Positions 12,009 through 21,070 of a DNA stretch of 64,000 nt are shown here, in pieces. The position numbers and the translations under genes are program-made. The notes under the pieces were generated by a model. It was not told the origin of the DNA. It saw nothing but the letters and a program-made list of their open reading frames with translations, and ran no database searches. The first letter of the stretch is position 1, and the number at the start of each line of letters is the position of its first letter. This DNA is from Methyloceanibacter methanicus (lineage in GTDB: Bacteria; Pseudomonadota; Alphaproteobacteria; Rhizobiales; Methyloligellaceae), in assembly GCF_001723285.1 (NCBI RefSeq), contig NZ_LPWG01000012.1, positions 310,001 through 374,000 of the forward strand, written 5' to 3'.

Positions 12009-12790
12009 CTAGAGCTCCGGCAGGTCCCGGGTGGACGGTGCCGTGCGGCGCAGGGCCATCATCGAGCCCGATGCCGGCGACAAGGCGGCCAGGGCCGCCA
12101 GATCACGGACGAAGACGGTATGACGGTCCGGCTGCGTCAGAAGGCCTTCGTTGCGCAGCCGCGACATGATTCGGGACAGGGTGTCGGCGTTCAGGCCGAG
12201 ATACTCGGCCACTTCGCTGCGGCTGAGCGGCATCTCGAACACCACGCGCCCCTCCGAGGCCGGGACCCGATATGGGTGGCCAGTTCCATCAGGAACGTGA
12301 CCATCCTCTGAGAGCTGTCGAGCTGGCCGACCGCGGCGAGATGGATCGCCTGGCGCGCCGCCTGCCGCGCCACCGCCAGGTCGAAGTAGTTCCGCGCTGC
12401 GGGGCTGGTGGACAGTAGCCTGGAGAACGTGTCGAACCGGTAGCGCAGCACCTCGCCCGACGTCAGCGCGATCAGATGCGCCGCGGACCCGGGCGGGGCA
12501 AAGGCGGAGCGAAAGACATCGCCGGGATAGAGCAGGGTGATCCCCTGCCGGAGGTTGCCGGGAAGGGTCAGTCGAAACAGAAGGGTCGACACGCGGACAA
12601 CGAAGACGGTCTCCTCGCCCCCAAGCGACAGCGGCAGCGGCTGCCCGTGCCGCGTGTGCACCAGCGTACCGTGTTCGGCAAGCTCGGGGGGAACCATGTC
12701 GGGCCACTCCGCGCCGCCATGCCCGCTGTCTCCCCGTGAGAGATGGTCAGGTTCTTTCAAACTGTCTGTCGTCAAGTGAATACTCTGCAT
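12009..12790 (-). CDS. Crp/Fnr family transcription regulator (frameshifted)
   Basis: The cyclic-nucleotide-like sensor domain occupies about the first 150 residues (GEETVFVVRVSTLLFRLTLPG, LLYPGDVF), followed by a dimer helix and an HTH_Crp domain (LSRSEVAEYLGLNADTLSRIMSRL). The sensor part has no cysteine, so it cannot carry an FNR-type iron-sulfur cluster, which is closer to FixK or DNR-like members. The recognition helix has DTLSR where FNR has ETISR. The sensor and HTH are in different frames; a shift near 12265-12272 (after MELATH) is needed to join them. The start is the ATG at 12790, with a GTG three bases earlier. It is divergent from ompW, with an FNR-type box between. Confidence 0.8.
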
Positions 12791-12914
12791 CACGGCGCGC
12801 CCGCCGCTCCTTCTCCATCGACTCTTCTCAAACCTGGGCGAGCTGGACCTTGACGCCGATCAAGCAATGGCGGGCTCCGCGCAAGTCTCCGGGAGGTCCG
12901 TTTCCGCCAACGAC

Positions 12915-12928
12915 TTGACTAGGATCAA
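12915..12928. promoter_or_regulatory. FNR/FixK-type box between the Crp/Fnr gene and ompW
   Basis: TTGACTAGGATCAA matches the consensus TTGAT-N4-ATCAA with one mismatch. It sits 125 bases upstream of the regulator start and 170 bases upstream of ompW, in the 308-base intergenic region, so it could control either gene or both. Confidence 0.6.
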
Positions 12929-13098
12929 GAAAAACTGTGTCGCTGCTGCAACAGCGGGTGGAGGAGCAACAGAACGCTGACCTCAGTCAGGCAAAGGCGG
13001 CTGTCCGTCCTGGTGTGTCGGCGCGAACCGTCACAAGAAGGAAAGAACAGAATTGAACGGGGACGCACGCGGCCCCCGTGACAAGTTGGGGGACGACA

Positions 13099-13812
13099 AT
13101 GAACAGGATTTTGACCGCGCTGGCGGCCGGGCTCGCCCTGGTGGTTTTGCTCGCCGGCACGCAGCAGCCGGCGCTGGCTGGCGACAATCACGGGGACTTC
13201 ATGATCAAGGGCGTGGTAACGGGTGTGCTGCCCGATACGGACGCCACGGTGAAGTTGAATGGCTCGCGCATTCCCGGCGCGCGCGAGGTGAGCGACGAGG
13301 TCATTCCGGCCATGACGTTGACCTACTTCTTCACCGACAACATCGCCGTCGAGTTGTTCTGCTGCTTCGCGAAGCACGACCTCGATGCGACCGGCAGTAT
13401 TTCGGCCCTGGGCACGATCGGCGACACGTGGATCTTCCCGCCGGCGCTGACCGCGCAGTACCACTTCAATCCCGATGGCACGTTCAAGCCGTATGTCGGC
13501 GTGGGCCTTCAGTACATCGCCTTCTTCGACGAGGACAGCAAGCTGGGCCCCGGCACCAGCCTCGGCATCGACGACGGTCTCGGCTTCACGCTTCAGGCCG
13601 GTCTCGACATCGCGGTCGGCAATGGCTGGTATGTCAACGCCGACGTGAAGAAGACCTGGCTCAACACCGACGCTCGGTGGGGCGGCACGGGCATCACCGC
13701 CGATGTGGATCTCGATCCGCTCATCGTCTCCGCCGGCTTCGGTTACCGCTTCAACCTCGGCGATCTGTTGGGCGGCCATGGCGCCACGAGCGCCTACGAA
13801 GAGCTGAAATAG
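13099..13812 (+). CDS. ompW: OmpW family outer membrane protein
   Basis: Small eight-stranded outer-membrane beta-barrel, 237 residues. The ATG at 13099 follows GGGGGA and begins a signal peptide cut after PALAG. The body shows OmpW hallmarks: VIPAMTLTYFFTDNIAVEL, then FPPALTAQYHF, FKPYVGVGLQYIAFF, and an aromatic-ended last strand (SAGFGYRFNL). OmpW proteins move small hydrophobic compounds and are often oxygen-regulated; the nearby FNR-type box supports that here. A strong terminator follows. Confidence 0.92.
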   Translation: MNRILTALAAGLALVVLLAGTQQPALAGDNHGDFMIKGVVTGVLPDTDATVKLNGSRIPGAREVSDEVIPAMTLTYFFTDNIAVELFCCFAKHDLDATGSISALGTIGDTWIFPPALTAQYHFNPDGTFKPYVGVGLQYIAFFDEDSKLGPGTSLGIDDGLGFTLQAGLDIAVGNGWYVNADVKKTWLNTDARWGGTGITADVDLDPLIVSAGFGYRFNLGDLLGGHGATSAYEELK

Positions 13813-13840
13813 TCCTTTCGACCAGTTAGGAAACGCCTTG

Positions 13841-13869
13841 GGGCCCGGTGGCGACACCGGGCCCTTTTT
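13841..13869 (+). terminator. Rho-independent terminator after ompW
   Basis: Perfect 10-bp stem GGGCCCGGTG (13841-13850) / CACCGGGCCC (13855-13864), GCGA loop, then five T. Confidence 0.95.
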
Positions 13870-13998
13870 ATGTGCCGTCAGGTTTGCACGCACCGGTCTT
13901 GCCGACACGGCCCCGGCGCGGCTAGAAGGGGCCGCGGAAGGGCCACGGCGCACGCCCCAGTATTGGGCTGCGCATGGGTCGAGAGGAGCGTGAGCGGT

Positions 13999-14493
13999 AT
14001 GCGCGTCGGTTTGTATCCCGGGAGTTTCGATCCCGTCACGTTGGGGCACGTGGATATCGTGCGCCGCGCGGCCAAGCTCGTCGATCGGCTCGTCATCGCC
14101 ATCGGCGCGCATCACTCAAAGGGCCCGTTCTTCACCCCTGACGAACGCGTCGCGCTGGCCCGCGAGGCGCTCGAGCCGGTCGCCGAAGAGTTGGGGCTCG
14201 GGCTCGACGTCGAAACCTATAACGGGCTCACGGTCGCGGCGGCGAACGCCGTAGGGGCGACGGTCGTGTTCCGCGGCCTGCGCGATGCGGGCGATTTCGA
14301 CTATGAAATGCAGATGGCCGGCATGAATGCCGCGCTTGCGCCGGAGATCGAGACCGTCTTCCTTGCCGCATCGCCCGGGACACGCCATATCGCGGCCAGT
14401 CTCGTCCGTCAGATTGCCGCAATGGGCGGCGATGTCTCACCCTTCGTTCCTGAATCCGTCAGCCTGGCTCTGAAACGCAAACTTGCTCCCTAA
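13999..14493 (+). CDS. coaD: Phosphopantetheine adenylyltransferase
   Basis: Fourth step of coenzyme A synthesis: ATP plus 4'-phosphopantetheine to dephospho-CoA. It has 164 residues starting MRVGLYPGSFDPVTLGHVDIV, with the nucleotidyltransferase motif TLGH at residues 14-17. FRGLRDAGDFDYEMQMAGMN and the ISS-like C-terminal HIAASLVRQIA are also present. The ATG at 13999 is chosen; a GTG at 13990 just after GAGAGGAGC is a possible alternative. It heads a block with the two peptidyl-prolyl isomerases, queA and tgt. Confidence 0.96.
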   Translation: MRVGLYPGSFDPVTLGHVDIVRRAAKLVDRLVIAIGAHHSKGPFFTPDERVALAREALEPVAEELGLGLDVETYNGLTVAAANAVGATVVFRGLRDAGDFDYEMQMAGMNAALAPEIETVFLAASPGTRHIAASLVRQIAAMGGDVSPFVPESVSLALKRKLAP

Positions 14494-14523
14494 CCATTCG
14501 AGTACAACAAACGAGGAAACCCC

Positions 14524-15168
14524 ATGATCATCCGGACCGCTCTCCTCTTCGCGGCAACGCTGCTGTTCGCGGCCACACTGGCTTGTGGCCCTGCATCGGC
14601 GGCAAGTCTCGGCGACCCGTCGTCCCTCAATGCGCGGGCGCCGGAAAGCTACAAGGCGAAGTTCGAGACCTCCAAAGGCACCTTCGTCATCCAGGTGACT
14701 CGCAGCTGGGCGCCGCACGGGGCCGACCGGTTCTACAATCTGGTCAAAGCCGGCTTCTACAACGATGCGCGCTTCTTCCGCGTGATCGACGGCTTCATGG
14801 TCCAGTTCGGGATCAGCGGGAACCCGGACGTGTCCGCGGCCTGGACCGATGCGACGATCCCGGACGATCCGGTTCGCGAGTCGAACGCCCGGGGCACGGT
14901 GACCTTTGCCACGGCCGGCCCGAACACGCGCACGACCCAGGTCTTCATCAATTTCAACAACAACTCCGGCCTGAATGGCCAGGGCTTCGCGCCGTTCGGC
15001 AAGGTCGTCTCCGGCATGGACGTGGTCGATTCCCTTTATCGGGGCTACGGCGAGGGCGCGCCGCGCGGGAATGGCCCCAACCAAGGGCTCATCAAGGCGC
15101 AAGGGAACGCTTATCTCGTGACCCAGTTCCCGAAGCTTGACTACATCAAGAAGGCGACCGTCGAATAG
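14524..15168 (+). CDS. ppiA: Periplasmic cyclophilin-type peptidyl-prolyl isomerase
   Basis: Catalyses proline cis-trans isomerisation during folding of exported proteins. It has 214 residues; the first about 27 form a signal peptide (MIIRTALLFAATLL ... GPASA). The cyclophilin core follows: KFETSKGTFVIQV, HGADRFYNLVKAGFYNDARFFRVIDGFMVQFGI, TRTTQVFINFNNN and FAPFGKVVSGMDVVD. The start follows AGGAAACCCC. Forty-eight bases separate it from the cytoplasmic paralogue, so the two are probably cotranscribed. Confidence 0.93.
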   Translation: MIIRTALLFAATLLFAATLACGPASAASLGDPSSLNARAPESYKAKFETSKGTFVIQVTRSWAPHGADRFYNLVKAGFYNDARFFRVIDGFMVQFGISGNPDVSAAWTDATIPDDPVRESNARGTVTFATAGPNTRTTQVFINFNNNSGLNGQGFAPFGKVVSGMDVVDSLYRGYGEGAPRGNGPNQGLIKAQGNAYLVTQFPKLDYIKKATVE

Positions 15169-15216
15169 CCGGTCCGCCACCCTCGAGCGAAACGCACAGC
15201 AAAAGGAGCCCAACCC

Positions 15217-15684
15217 GTGGCCAATCCCGAAGACACACTGATCATCGAGACCAGCAAAGGCAACGTCGTGGTGGAGATGCGCCCAGACCTTGCGCCCAAT
15301 CATGTCGCTCGCATCAAGGAACTCGCCCGGGAAGGCTTCTACGACGGCGTTCCGTTTCATCGGGTGATCGAAGGGTTCATGGCCCAGACCGGCGATCCGA
15401 CCGGGACGGGCGCGGGCGGTTCGGGCACGAAGCTTCCGGCCGAGTTCAATGCGGAGCCGCATACGCGCGGGGCCGTTTCGATGGCGCGTGCCCAATCGCC
15501 GGATTCTGCGGACAGCCAGTTCTTCATCTGCTTCGATGACGCCACCTTTCTGGATCGCAAATACACGGTCTGGGGCCGGGTGATCGACGGCATGGAGAAC
15601 GTGGATCAGATCAACCGGGGCGAGCCGCCGGCAAATCCGGACACGATCGTCTCGGCGAAGATCGCCGCCGACACCGCGGAATGA
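15217..15684 (+). CDS. ppiB: Cytoplasmic cyclophilin-type peptidyl-prolyl isomerase
   Basis: 155 residues, no signal peptide. It starts at GTG 15217 after AAAAGGAG (MANPEDTLIIETSKGN). Core motifs: RIKELAREGFYDGVPFHRVIEGFMAQTGD, GAVSMARAQSPDSADSQFFICF and WGRVIDGMENVD. The active-site Arg (FHRV) and Gln are present. It overlaps by 4 bases a possible upstream ATG for the DMT permease that follows. Confidence 0.95.
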   Translation: MANPEDTLIIETSKGNVVVEMRPDLAPNHVARIKELAREGFYDGVPFHRVIEGFMAQTGDPTGTGAGGSGTKLPAEFNAEPHTRGAVSMARAQSPDSADSQFFICFDDATFLDRKYTVWGRVIDGMENVDQINRGEPPANPDTIVSAKIAADTAE

Positions 15685-15755
15685 CCGGGGCGCCGGGCGA
15701 AAAGTCCAAACCGGTCGGCAATTCCCAGCCGGGCGCCAAGTCCGAGGAGAACGTC

Positions 15756-16211
15756 ATGTCCGCGACTGCGATGGTCTTGACGCTGATGGCTCTGTTGGCC
15801 GGCGGCATGATTGCGATGCAGGCCCCGATCAACGCCGAGGTTGCCACGCGCCTTGGACATCCGCTTTCGGCCGCGTTGTGGTCGTTCAGCGTGGGGACCG
15901 CCATTCTGGCCGTGGTGGTGCTGTTGTTCGCGCGCGGCAGCACCAACCTTGGCGCGCTGCAATCCATGCCGCTCTATATGCTCATTGGCGGCGGCCTGCT
16001 TGGCGCCGTCTACGTCCTGGTCAATCTGATCCTGGCGCCGAAAATCGGTATTGCGGCGGTCATGGCTCTGGGCATCGCGGGGCAACTGACCGCGGCCCTT
16101 CTTCTCGACCGATTCGGCCTCTTCGATCTTGTTCAACGTGAGCTTAGTGTTGGTCGCGTGTCGGGTGTGCTGCTTGTTCTGGCCGGCGCGCTCATGGTTC
16201 GAATGCTCTAG
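15756..16211 (+). CDS. DMT family small membrane transporter (DUF606/YdcZ-like)
   Basis: 151 residues with five hydrophobic helices. The opening MSATAMVLTLMALLAGGMIAMQAPINAEVATRLGHPLSAALWSF is the DUF606 pattern (PxNxxLxxxxGHPL...SF). These proteins are half-size drug/metabolite-type transporters of unknown substrate, thought to dimerise. The ATG at 15756 follows GAGGAGAA. An ATG at 15681 overlapping the ppiB stop would add 25 unconserved residues. Confidence 0.8.
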   Translation: MSATAMVLTLMALLAGGMIAMQAPINAEVATRLGHPLSAALWSFSVGTAILAVVVLLFARGSTNLGALQSMPLYMLIGGGLLGAVYVLVNLILAPKIGIAAVMALGIAGQLTAALLLDRFGLFDLVQRELSVGRVSGVLLVLAGALMVRML

Positions 16212-16226
16212 CCCCGATGGGTTTCT

Positions 16227-17312
16227 TTGCGAACAGACCTTTTCGATTTTGAACTGCCCGACGGATTGATTGCGCTGCGGCCGGTGCATCCGCGCGACGC
16301 CGCACGCCTGTTGGTGGTGTGTCCGGACGAGCCCGAGAGGCTGGCCGACAAGGTGATGGCCGACCTGCCGCTGCTGCTCGACCCCGGCGACGCGCTCGTT
16401 TTCAACGATACGCGCGTGATCCCCGCCGCGCTGCGCGGCGTGCGAGCCCGTGGCTACGCCACCGCGCAGGTCTCTGCCACTTTGATCGAGAAGCTCGACG
16501 ACCATCGCTGGCGTGCCCTGGCCAAGCCGGGGAAACGGCTGGAGCAGGGCGACCGGATCCGGTTCGGCGAACACGGCGGCGCTTGCGCGTCCGGGAGCCT
16601 GGATGCCACGGTCGTGGCCAAGGGGGAGGAGGGCGTGGTGACCCTGGCCTTCGACCTCAGCGGCCCGGCGCTCCATGATGCCATCGAGACGCAAGGCGCG
16701 ATGCCGCTGCCGCCTTACATCGCCGCGCGGCGGGCGCCGGACAAGCAGGACCGCACCGATTACCAGACCGCCTTCGCCCGGGAGGAGGGCGCCGTCGCAG
16801 CACCGACGGCGGGCTTGCATTTCACGCCGAAACTGATCCAGACCCTCGATGAACTCGGTATCACGGCGCACTTCGTGACGCTGCATGTGGGGCCGGGCAC
16901 GTTCTTGCCGGTGCGCGTCGAGGACACGGCCGACCACCGCATGCACAGCGAGTACGGCGAGATCTCCACCGAGACGGCGTTCGCGCTGAACGCGGTCAAG
17001 TCGCGTGGCAACAAGGTCGTTGCCGTCGGAACGACGAGCTTGAGACTGTTGGAGAGCGCGTCGGACGAGTTCGGAACCTTGAAGCCGTTCCGTGGCAAGA
17101 CGGACATCTTCATCACGCCGGGTTATCGTTTCCGGTATGTGGACCGCTTGCTGACGAACTTTCATCTGCCGCGCTCGACGCTGTTCATGCTTGTCGCGGC
17201 GTTCAGCGGTCTCGAGACGATGCAACAGGCCTACGCGCACGCGATCGACCAAGCCTACCGGTTCTATTCCTACGGTGATGCGTGTCTGTTGAGTCCGAAG
17301 GATTCGGCGTGA
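16227..17312 (+). CDS. queA: S-adenosylmethionine:tRNA ribosyltransferase-isomerase
   Basis: Queuosine synthesis: transfers ribosyl from S-adenosylmethionine to preQ1-modified tRNA, forming epoxyqueuosine. It has 361 residues; the family opening [16 protein letters not shown] begins right after a TTG start at 16227. Other motifs: [49 protein letters not shown] and [14 protein letters not shown]. The stop overlaps the tgt start (GTGA), indicating translational coupling. Confidence 0.95.
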   Translation: MRTDLFDFELPDGLIALRPVHPRDAARLLVVCPDEPERLADKVMADLPLLLDPGDALVFNDTRVIPAALRGVRARGYATAQVSATLIEKLDDHRWRALAKPGKRLEQGDRIRFGEHGGACASGSLDATVVAKGEEGVVTLAFDLSGPALHDAIETQGAMPLPPYIAARRAPDKQDRTDYQTAFAREEGAVAAPTAGLHFTPKLIQTLDELGITAHFVTLHVGPGTFLPVRVEDTADHRMHSEYGEISTETAFALNAVKSRGNKVVAVGTTSLRLLESASDEFGTLKPFRGKTDIFITPGYRFRYVDRLLTNFHLPRSTLFMLVAAFSGLETMQQAYAHAIDQAYRFYSYGDACLLSPKDSA

Positions 17313-18439
17313 CCAGAGCCTTTTCGTTTTCGGTAAAGGCGCAGGACGGGGCCGCACGCACAGGTGTGATCGCGACGCAGCGCGGCGACATCCGCACACC
17401 CGCCTTCATGCCGGTCGGAACACAGGCCACGGTCAAGGCCATGTTCGTCGAGGACGTGGCGGCCGCTGGCGCGGACATCATCCTCGGCAATACCTACCAC
17501 CTCATGCTGCGCCCGGGCGCGGAACGGATCGCCAAGCTCGGCGGGCTCCACAGCTTCATGCATTGGGACAAGCCCATCCTGACCGACAGCGGCGGCTATC
17601 AGGTCATGTCGCTGGCCAAGCTCCGCAAGATCAGCGAGGAGGGCGTCGCCTTTCAATCGCATCTGGACGGAGCCCGGGTTGTCCTGCGCCCGAACCGCGC
17701 CATCGAGGTGCAATGTCTTCTCGGCGCGGACATCCAGATGGCGCTCGACGAATGCACGCCGTTCCCGGCCAGCCGCGCGGAGGCGCGGGTCTCGCTGGAC
17801 CTTTCCATGCGCTGGGCGGAGCGCTCGAAGGCGGCTTTCGAGGCCATGAGCGCCCCGGGGCAGGCGCTATTCGGCATCGTGCAGGGCAGCGTCTATCCCG
17901 ACCTGCGGGAGGACTCCGCGAAGACGCTCGAGGGCATCGGCTTTCCCGGCTATGCGGTGGGGGGCCTTGCCGTCGGCGAGGGGCATGAAGCCATGTTGCA
18001 GACGCTCGAGGCGACGACCCCGTTCCTGCCCGAAGACAAGCCGCGCTACCTGATGGGTGTCGGGACACCGCTCGACATTCTCGAAGCGGTGGCGCAGGGC
18101 ATAGACATGTTCGATTGCGTGATGCCGACCCGCTCGGGCCGGCATGGGCAGGCCTTCACCTGGGGCGGGCGGCTCAATCTCCGCAATGCACAGTATGCCG
18201 AGGATCTCAGCCCGCTCGATCCGGAAAGCGCTTGCCCCGCCGCGCAGTATTCGCGCGCCTATCTTCATCATCTCGTAAAGGCCGGCGAGATCCTGGGCGC
18301 CATGCTGGTGAGCTACGCGAACGTGCAATTCTACCAGGAGCTGATGGCGCGGGCCCGCACCGCCATCGCCGGCGGCACGTTCGCCGATTTCGTCGAGGAC
18401 GTGCGCCGCCGCTATGCGGGACCCGAAAACACCGCATAG
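17309..18439 (+). CDS. tgt: tRNA-guanine transglycosylase with a degenerate zinc site
   Basis: Exchanges guanine-34 for preQ1 in GUN-anticodon tRNAs. It has 376 residues from the GTG at 17309 overlapping the queA stop; a GTG at 17282 would add nine residues. Catalytic parts are intact: [12 protein letters not shown] with the general-acid/base Asp, GGLAVGEG, and [15 protein letters not shown] with the nucleophile Asp. The structural zinc site is not. Where relatives read roughly PLDPxCxCxxC, this protein has [17 protein letters not shown]: one cysteine is Ser, one is gone with its codon, and only one Cys and the later His (LHH) remain. The frame stays open throughout. Confidence 0.93.
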   Translation: MTRAFSFSVKAQDGAARTGVIATQRGDIRTPAFMPVGTQATVKAMFVEDVAAAGADIILGNTYHLMLRPGAERIAKLGGLHSFMHWDKPILTDSGGYQVMSLAKLRKISEEGVAFQSHLDGARVVLRPNRAIEVQCLLGADIQMALDECTPFPASRAEARVSLDLSMRWAERSKAAFEAMSAPGQALFGIVQGSVYPDLREDSAKTLEGIGFPGYAVGGLAVGEGHEAMLQTLEATTPFLPEDKPRYLMGVGTPLDILEAVAQGIDMFDCVMPTRSGRHGQAFTWGGRLNLRNAQYAEDLSPLDPESACPAAQYSRAYLHHLVKAGEILGAMLVSYANVQFYQELMARARTAIAGGTFADFVEDVRRRYAGPENTA

Positions 18440-18464
18440 GCGCTATGAAGACAGCGCGTAGCCG

Positions 18465-19418
18465 CTATTGCGGCGGGTCGAACTCCGACCCCGCGCGGCG
18501 TGTTCCCGGTTGCTTCTCGGCCCGTCCTTCGGCCAGCCGCTCCCGCGCCAGCAGATAAAGGCCGGCCAGGATGACGATGGCGGCCCCGGCGAGCGTCCAC
18601 CACGTGGGCACGTCGCCGAAGATGAGAAGCCCGAACGCCGACATCCATACGAGGCCGAGATAGATATAGGGCGCCAGCACGCCCGCGGGTGCGAGCCGGT
18701 GGGCGAGGATGATGATCCAATGGCCGAGCCCGCCCCAGAAGCCGAGCGAGGCGAACAGCAGCCAGACCCACCAATGGTCCGGGGATTCCCATTGCATCAG
18801 GCCGAACGGCGTCATGATCAACACGCCTACGAGCGGGGTGTAGGTCTGGGTGACCGCTGGCGGGTCGTAGGCGGCGAGGTAGCGGGTGGCGATGTTGAAC
18901 AGCGCATAGCCGAACGTGGCGCCCAAGGTGAACAACATGGCCCAGTGCACGTCGCCGATCCCCGGATGCATGACCACGAGCACGCCGATGAAGCCGGCGA
19001 AGATGGCCAACGCACGGTGCCATCCCACCCACTCACCGAGCAGCGGGCCGGAAAGAGCCGCGACCAGAAGCGGCATCAGAAAGAAGATCGCGATGTTTTG
19101 ATCGAGCTGAAGATATTTCAGGGCCACGAAATTCAGCGCCGTCGTGAGGATCATCAGGCACGACCGGATGAACTGGATTCCGGGCTTCTTGGATCGCAAG
19201 GAGGGTTGCAGCGCGAACGGCCACAGAAACACAGCGCTGAAGACCACGTGCCAAAGAAAGCGCAGCCACACCACCTGGGCGACCGGCACCCGCTGTATAT
19301 CGGTCAGGTATTTGGCGGTGGTATCGAGCGCGGCGAGGCAGATCGTGGCGAGCACCATCAGCCCGATCGCCTTGACCGCTTGGCTCTGATAGGGATTTGA
19401 GACGACGCGAGGCGCCAT
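18465..19418 (-). CDS. EamA/DMT family transporter
   Basis: 317 residues with ten hydrophobic helices in two EamA repeats. The N-terminal repeat (AIGLMVLATICLAALDTTAKYL) includes LNFVALKYLQLDQNIAIFFLMPLLVAALSGPLLGE, and the second ends AYIYLGLVWMSAFGLLIFGDVPTWWTLAGAAIVI. It is probably an inner-membrane metabolite exporter; the substrate is unknown. It is convergent with tgt, 25 bases apart. Confidence 0.88.
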   Translation of the reverse strand: MAPRVVSNPYQSQAVKAIGLMVLATICLAALDTTAKYLTDIQRVPVAQVVWLRFLWHVVFSAVFLWPFALQPSLRSKKPGIQFIRSCLMILTTALNFVALKYLQLDQNIAIFFLMPLLVAALSGPLLGEWVGWHRALAIFAGFIGVLVVMHPGIGDVHWAMLFTLGATFGYALFNIATRYLAAYDPPAVTQTYTPLVGVLIMTPFGLMQWESPDHWWVWLLFASLGFWGGLGHWIIILAHRLAPAGVLAPYIYLGLVWMSAFGLLIFGDVPTWWTLAGAAIVILAGLYLLARERLAEGRAEKQPGTRRAGSEFDPPQ

Positions 19419-19557
19419 GGTGTTCTGCCGTTAGGCGCCCCCTTTGGCGGCGCGGAGTTTCGGTGTGCCCTGTTGTGCCGGAACGCTGTCTTGCACCATT
19501 CCTTGCCAAAGAGCCATCGGCCGATAAAAGAGAGGCCAATGTGGACGGAGGACTTTC

Positions 19558-19965
19558 GTGGCTGACATACGCGCGATCATCGCCATAGGGCAAAGCGGCC
19601 AGCTCGGCCTGAATGGTGCGTTGCCGTGGGAGGGCAACAAGGACAGGGAGTATGTGGCCGATGTCGCCCGGTTCTTCGATGTGACGCGCGGTCACGTCGT
19701 GATCGCGGGCCCCACGACGATCTCCGCGTTCCCGGACTACGCCTACAAGGAGCGCACCATCGTGGAGATCCGCTCGATCCATCACCCGGAGGAGGTGTTC
19801 GGCTGGTTTCCGGACCGGGTTGTCTACGTGGGCGGCGGTCCGCCCGTCTGGGACGTCTATGCGCCCTATATTCGTCATTGGGACATCAACCGGCTGCCCT
19901 ATGATGGGGAGGCCGATCGATGGTTCGACCCCGCTTGGCTCGTGGCAACGGCGGATGGGGCCTGA
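19558..19965 (+). CDS. Short dihydrofolate reductase-like protein
   Basis: 135 residues from a GTG at 19558. The N-terminal half follows DHFR: AIIAIGQSGQLGLNGALPW, an acidic residue before ARFFDVTRGHVVIAGPTT, and VVYVGGGPPVWDVYAPYI with the Gly-Gly cofactor turn. It lacks the last strands found in full-length DHFR (about 160 residues), and no thyA is nearby. It may be a second, specialised or non-folate reductase rather than folA. Confidence 0.7.
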   Translation: MADIRAIIAIGQSGQLGLNGALPWEGNKDREYVADVARFFDVTRGHVVIAGPTTISAFPDYAYKERTIVEIRSIHHPEEVFGWFPDRVVYVGGGPPVWDVYAPYIRHWDINRLPYDGEADRWFDPAWLVATADGA

Positions 19966-20136
19966 GCGCGTTCGCGATCGCAATGCGCCAAGCCCAAAAT
20001 CGCCGCCTTTCACGGCTATTGCAGTTGCGAATGGGTGTTTCCCGGGTCGGGACGGGACGCTAGAACGGGGAAAGACCGGTCAGGGTGCCGTCTTCGGGCC
20101 CGGACGCACCGGGGAAGCTTGATTGTACCGTCGAGG

Positions 20137-20445
20137 ATGTTTCTAAGGGAGATGCCTATCGCCGCCACGGAACCAGAGTTCACCGCGGAACAGGTCGGCT
20201 GGCGGTTCACGCTCGGCGCGGTCCTTCTCGTCGGTGCGTATGTGGCTTGGCCGATGATCCCCTTGGTGATGGCCTCGGACCTCGACCCCGGTGTCAAAGC
20301 CGGGGTCTCCGGCGTCCTGGGGGCGACGCCGTTCATGTCGAAATTCGTCGCCATCGCCGTGATGGGCCGGCCCGCCTACTACTTCCTCAAGCGGAAGGTC
20401 TATCTGCGTCTTCGCCGCCGCTTTGCGCACTCGCCCGCCGAGTAG
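20137..20445 (+). CDS. Small two-helix membrane protein
   Basis: About 102 residues from the ATG at 20137; an ATG at 20152 is equally possible. Two hydrophobic helices (FTLGAVLLVGAYVAWPMIPLVM and a second around FMSKFVAIAVMG), then a basic tail (YFLKRKVYLRLRRRF). The layout resembles the small family annotated as 'transporter suffix domain' proteins, but that is recognition by pattern only. Function is unknown. Confidence 0.6.
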   Translation: MFLREMPIAATEPEFTAEQVGWRFTLGAVLLVGAYVAWPMIPLVMASDLDPGVKAGVSGVLGATPFMSKFVAIAVMGRPAYYFLKRKVYLRLRRRFAHSPAE

Positions 20446-20640
20446 TCCGAGCACGGACGGATTGGGCCGCGCGGTGGATCGCTAAAGCCGGTCGAAGATC
20501 GGCTCACGTTGTCATCACCTTTGCTTGAAGGCGATGTGCGTTTCACTATCGCCAAGTTGAGTTCCCAGTGATCGACAATCGGTGCTCTGTTTCCGTGCGC
20601 GAGGCAATCCTGTCTCCGTTCGAAACTAGGAGAGACCCCC

Positions 20641-20856
20641 ATGAAAAAGACTCTGATCGTTGCGACTGCGCTTGCTGCCATCGCCACGCCCGCCCTGGCG
20701 ATGGGCCCGTTCTATGTCATGTTCGACAACACGGCGAAGAAGTGTGTCATGAGCCGCAAAGCGCCGTCCGACACCGACAAATTCGCGATGATGGGTGAGT
20801 ACAAGACGGAGGCCGACGCCAAGATGGCCATGAAGGGCATGACGAAGTGCAAGTAA
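20641..20856 (+). CDS. Small secreted protein
   Basis: 71 residues: a signal peptide ([20 protein letters not shown]) and a mature part of about 51 residues (MGPFYVMFDNTAKKCVMS ... GMTKCK) with two cysteines. A strong ribosome site (AGGAGAG) precedes the ATG. It is recognisable as a small conserved alphaproteobacterial type, but its role is unknown. Two terminators follow. Confidence 0.75.
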   Translation: MKKTLIVATALAAIATPALAMGPFYVMFDNTAKKCVMSRKAPSDTDKFAMMGEYKTEADAKMAMKGMTKCK

Positions 20857-20900
20857 GCGTCTGATCCCGGTTCGCTTCGAACTGGGCAGAGCTATGGCTG

Positions 20901-20942
20901 CGCGGCCGCTCTCCCGTTAAGAGGGCGGCTGCGTTGTTTTTT
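20901..20942 (+). terminator. Rho-independent terminator of the small secreted protein gene
   Basis: 13-bp stem with two wobble pairs (20901-20913 / 20921-20933), loop CCGTTAA, then TTGTTTTTT. Confidence 0.85.
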
Positions 20943-20988
20943 GGCCCATCGCGATCTTGGGCCCATCGCGACGCGTCATGCACAATGA

Positions 20989-21020
20989 AAACCCGGCTGG
21001 GCGGGCCCAACCGGGTTTTT
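20989..21020. terminator. Bidirectional terminator
   Basis: AAACCCGG (20989-20996) pairs with CCGGGTTT (21011-21018). T-runs follow on both strands, so it can also end the minus-strand lipoprotein transcript arriving from 21071. Confidence 0.75.
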
Positions 21021-21070
21021 GGCAATTGCCGGAGAGATAGAGTGTATCGCTATCTCATCGTCAACGTTGT

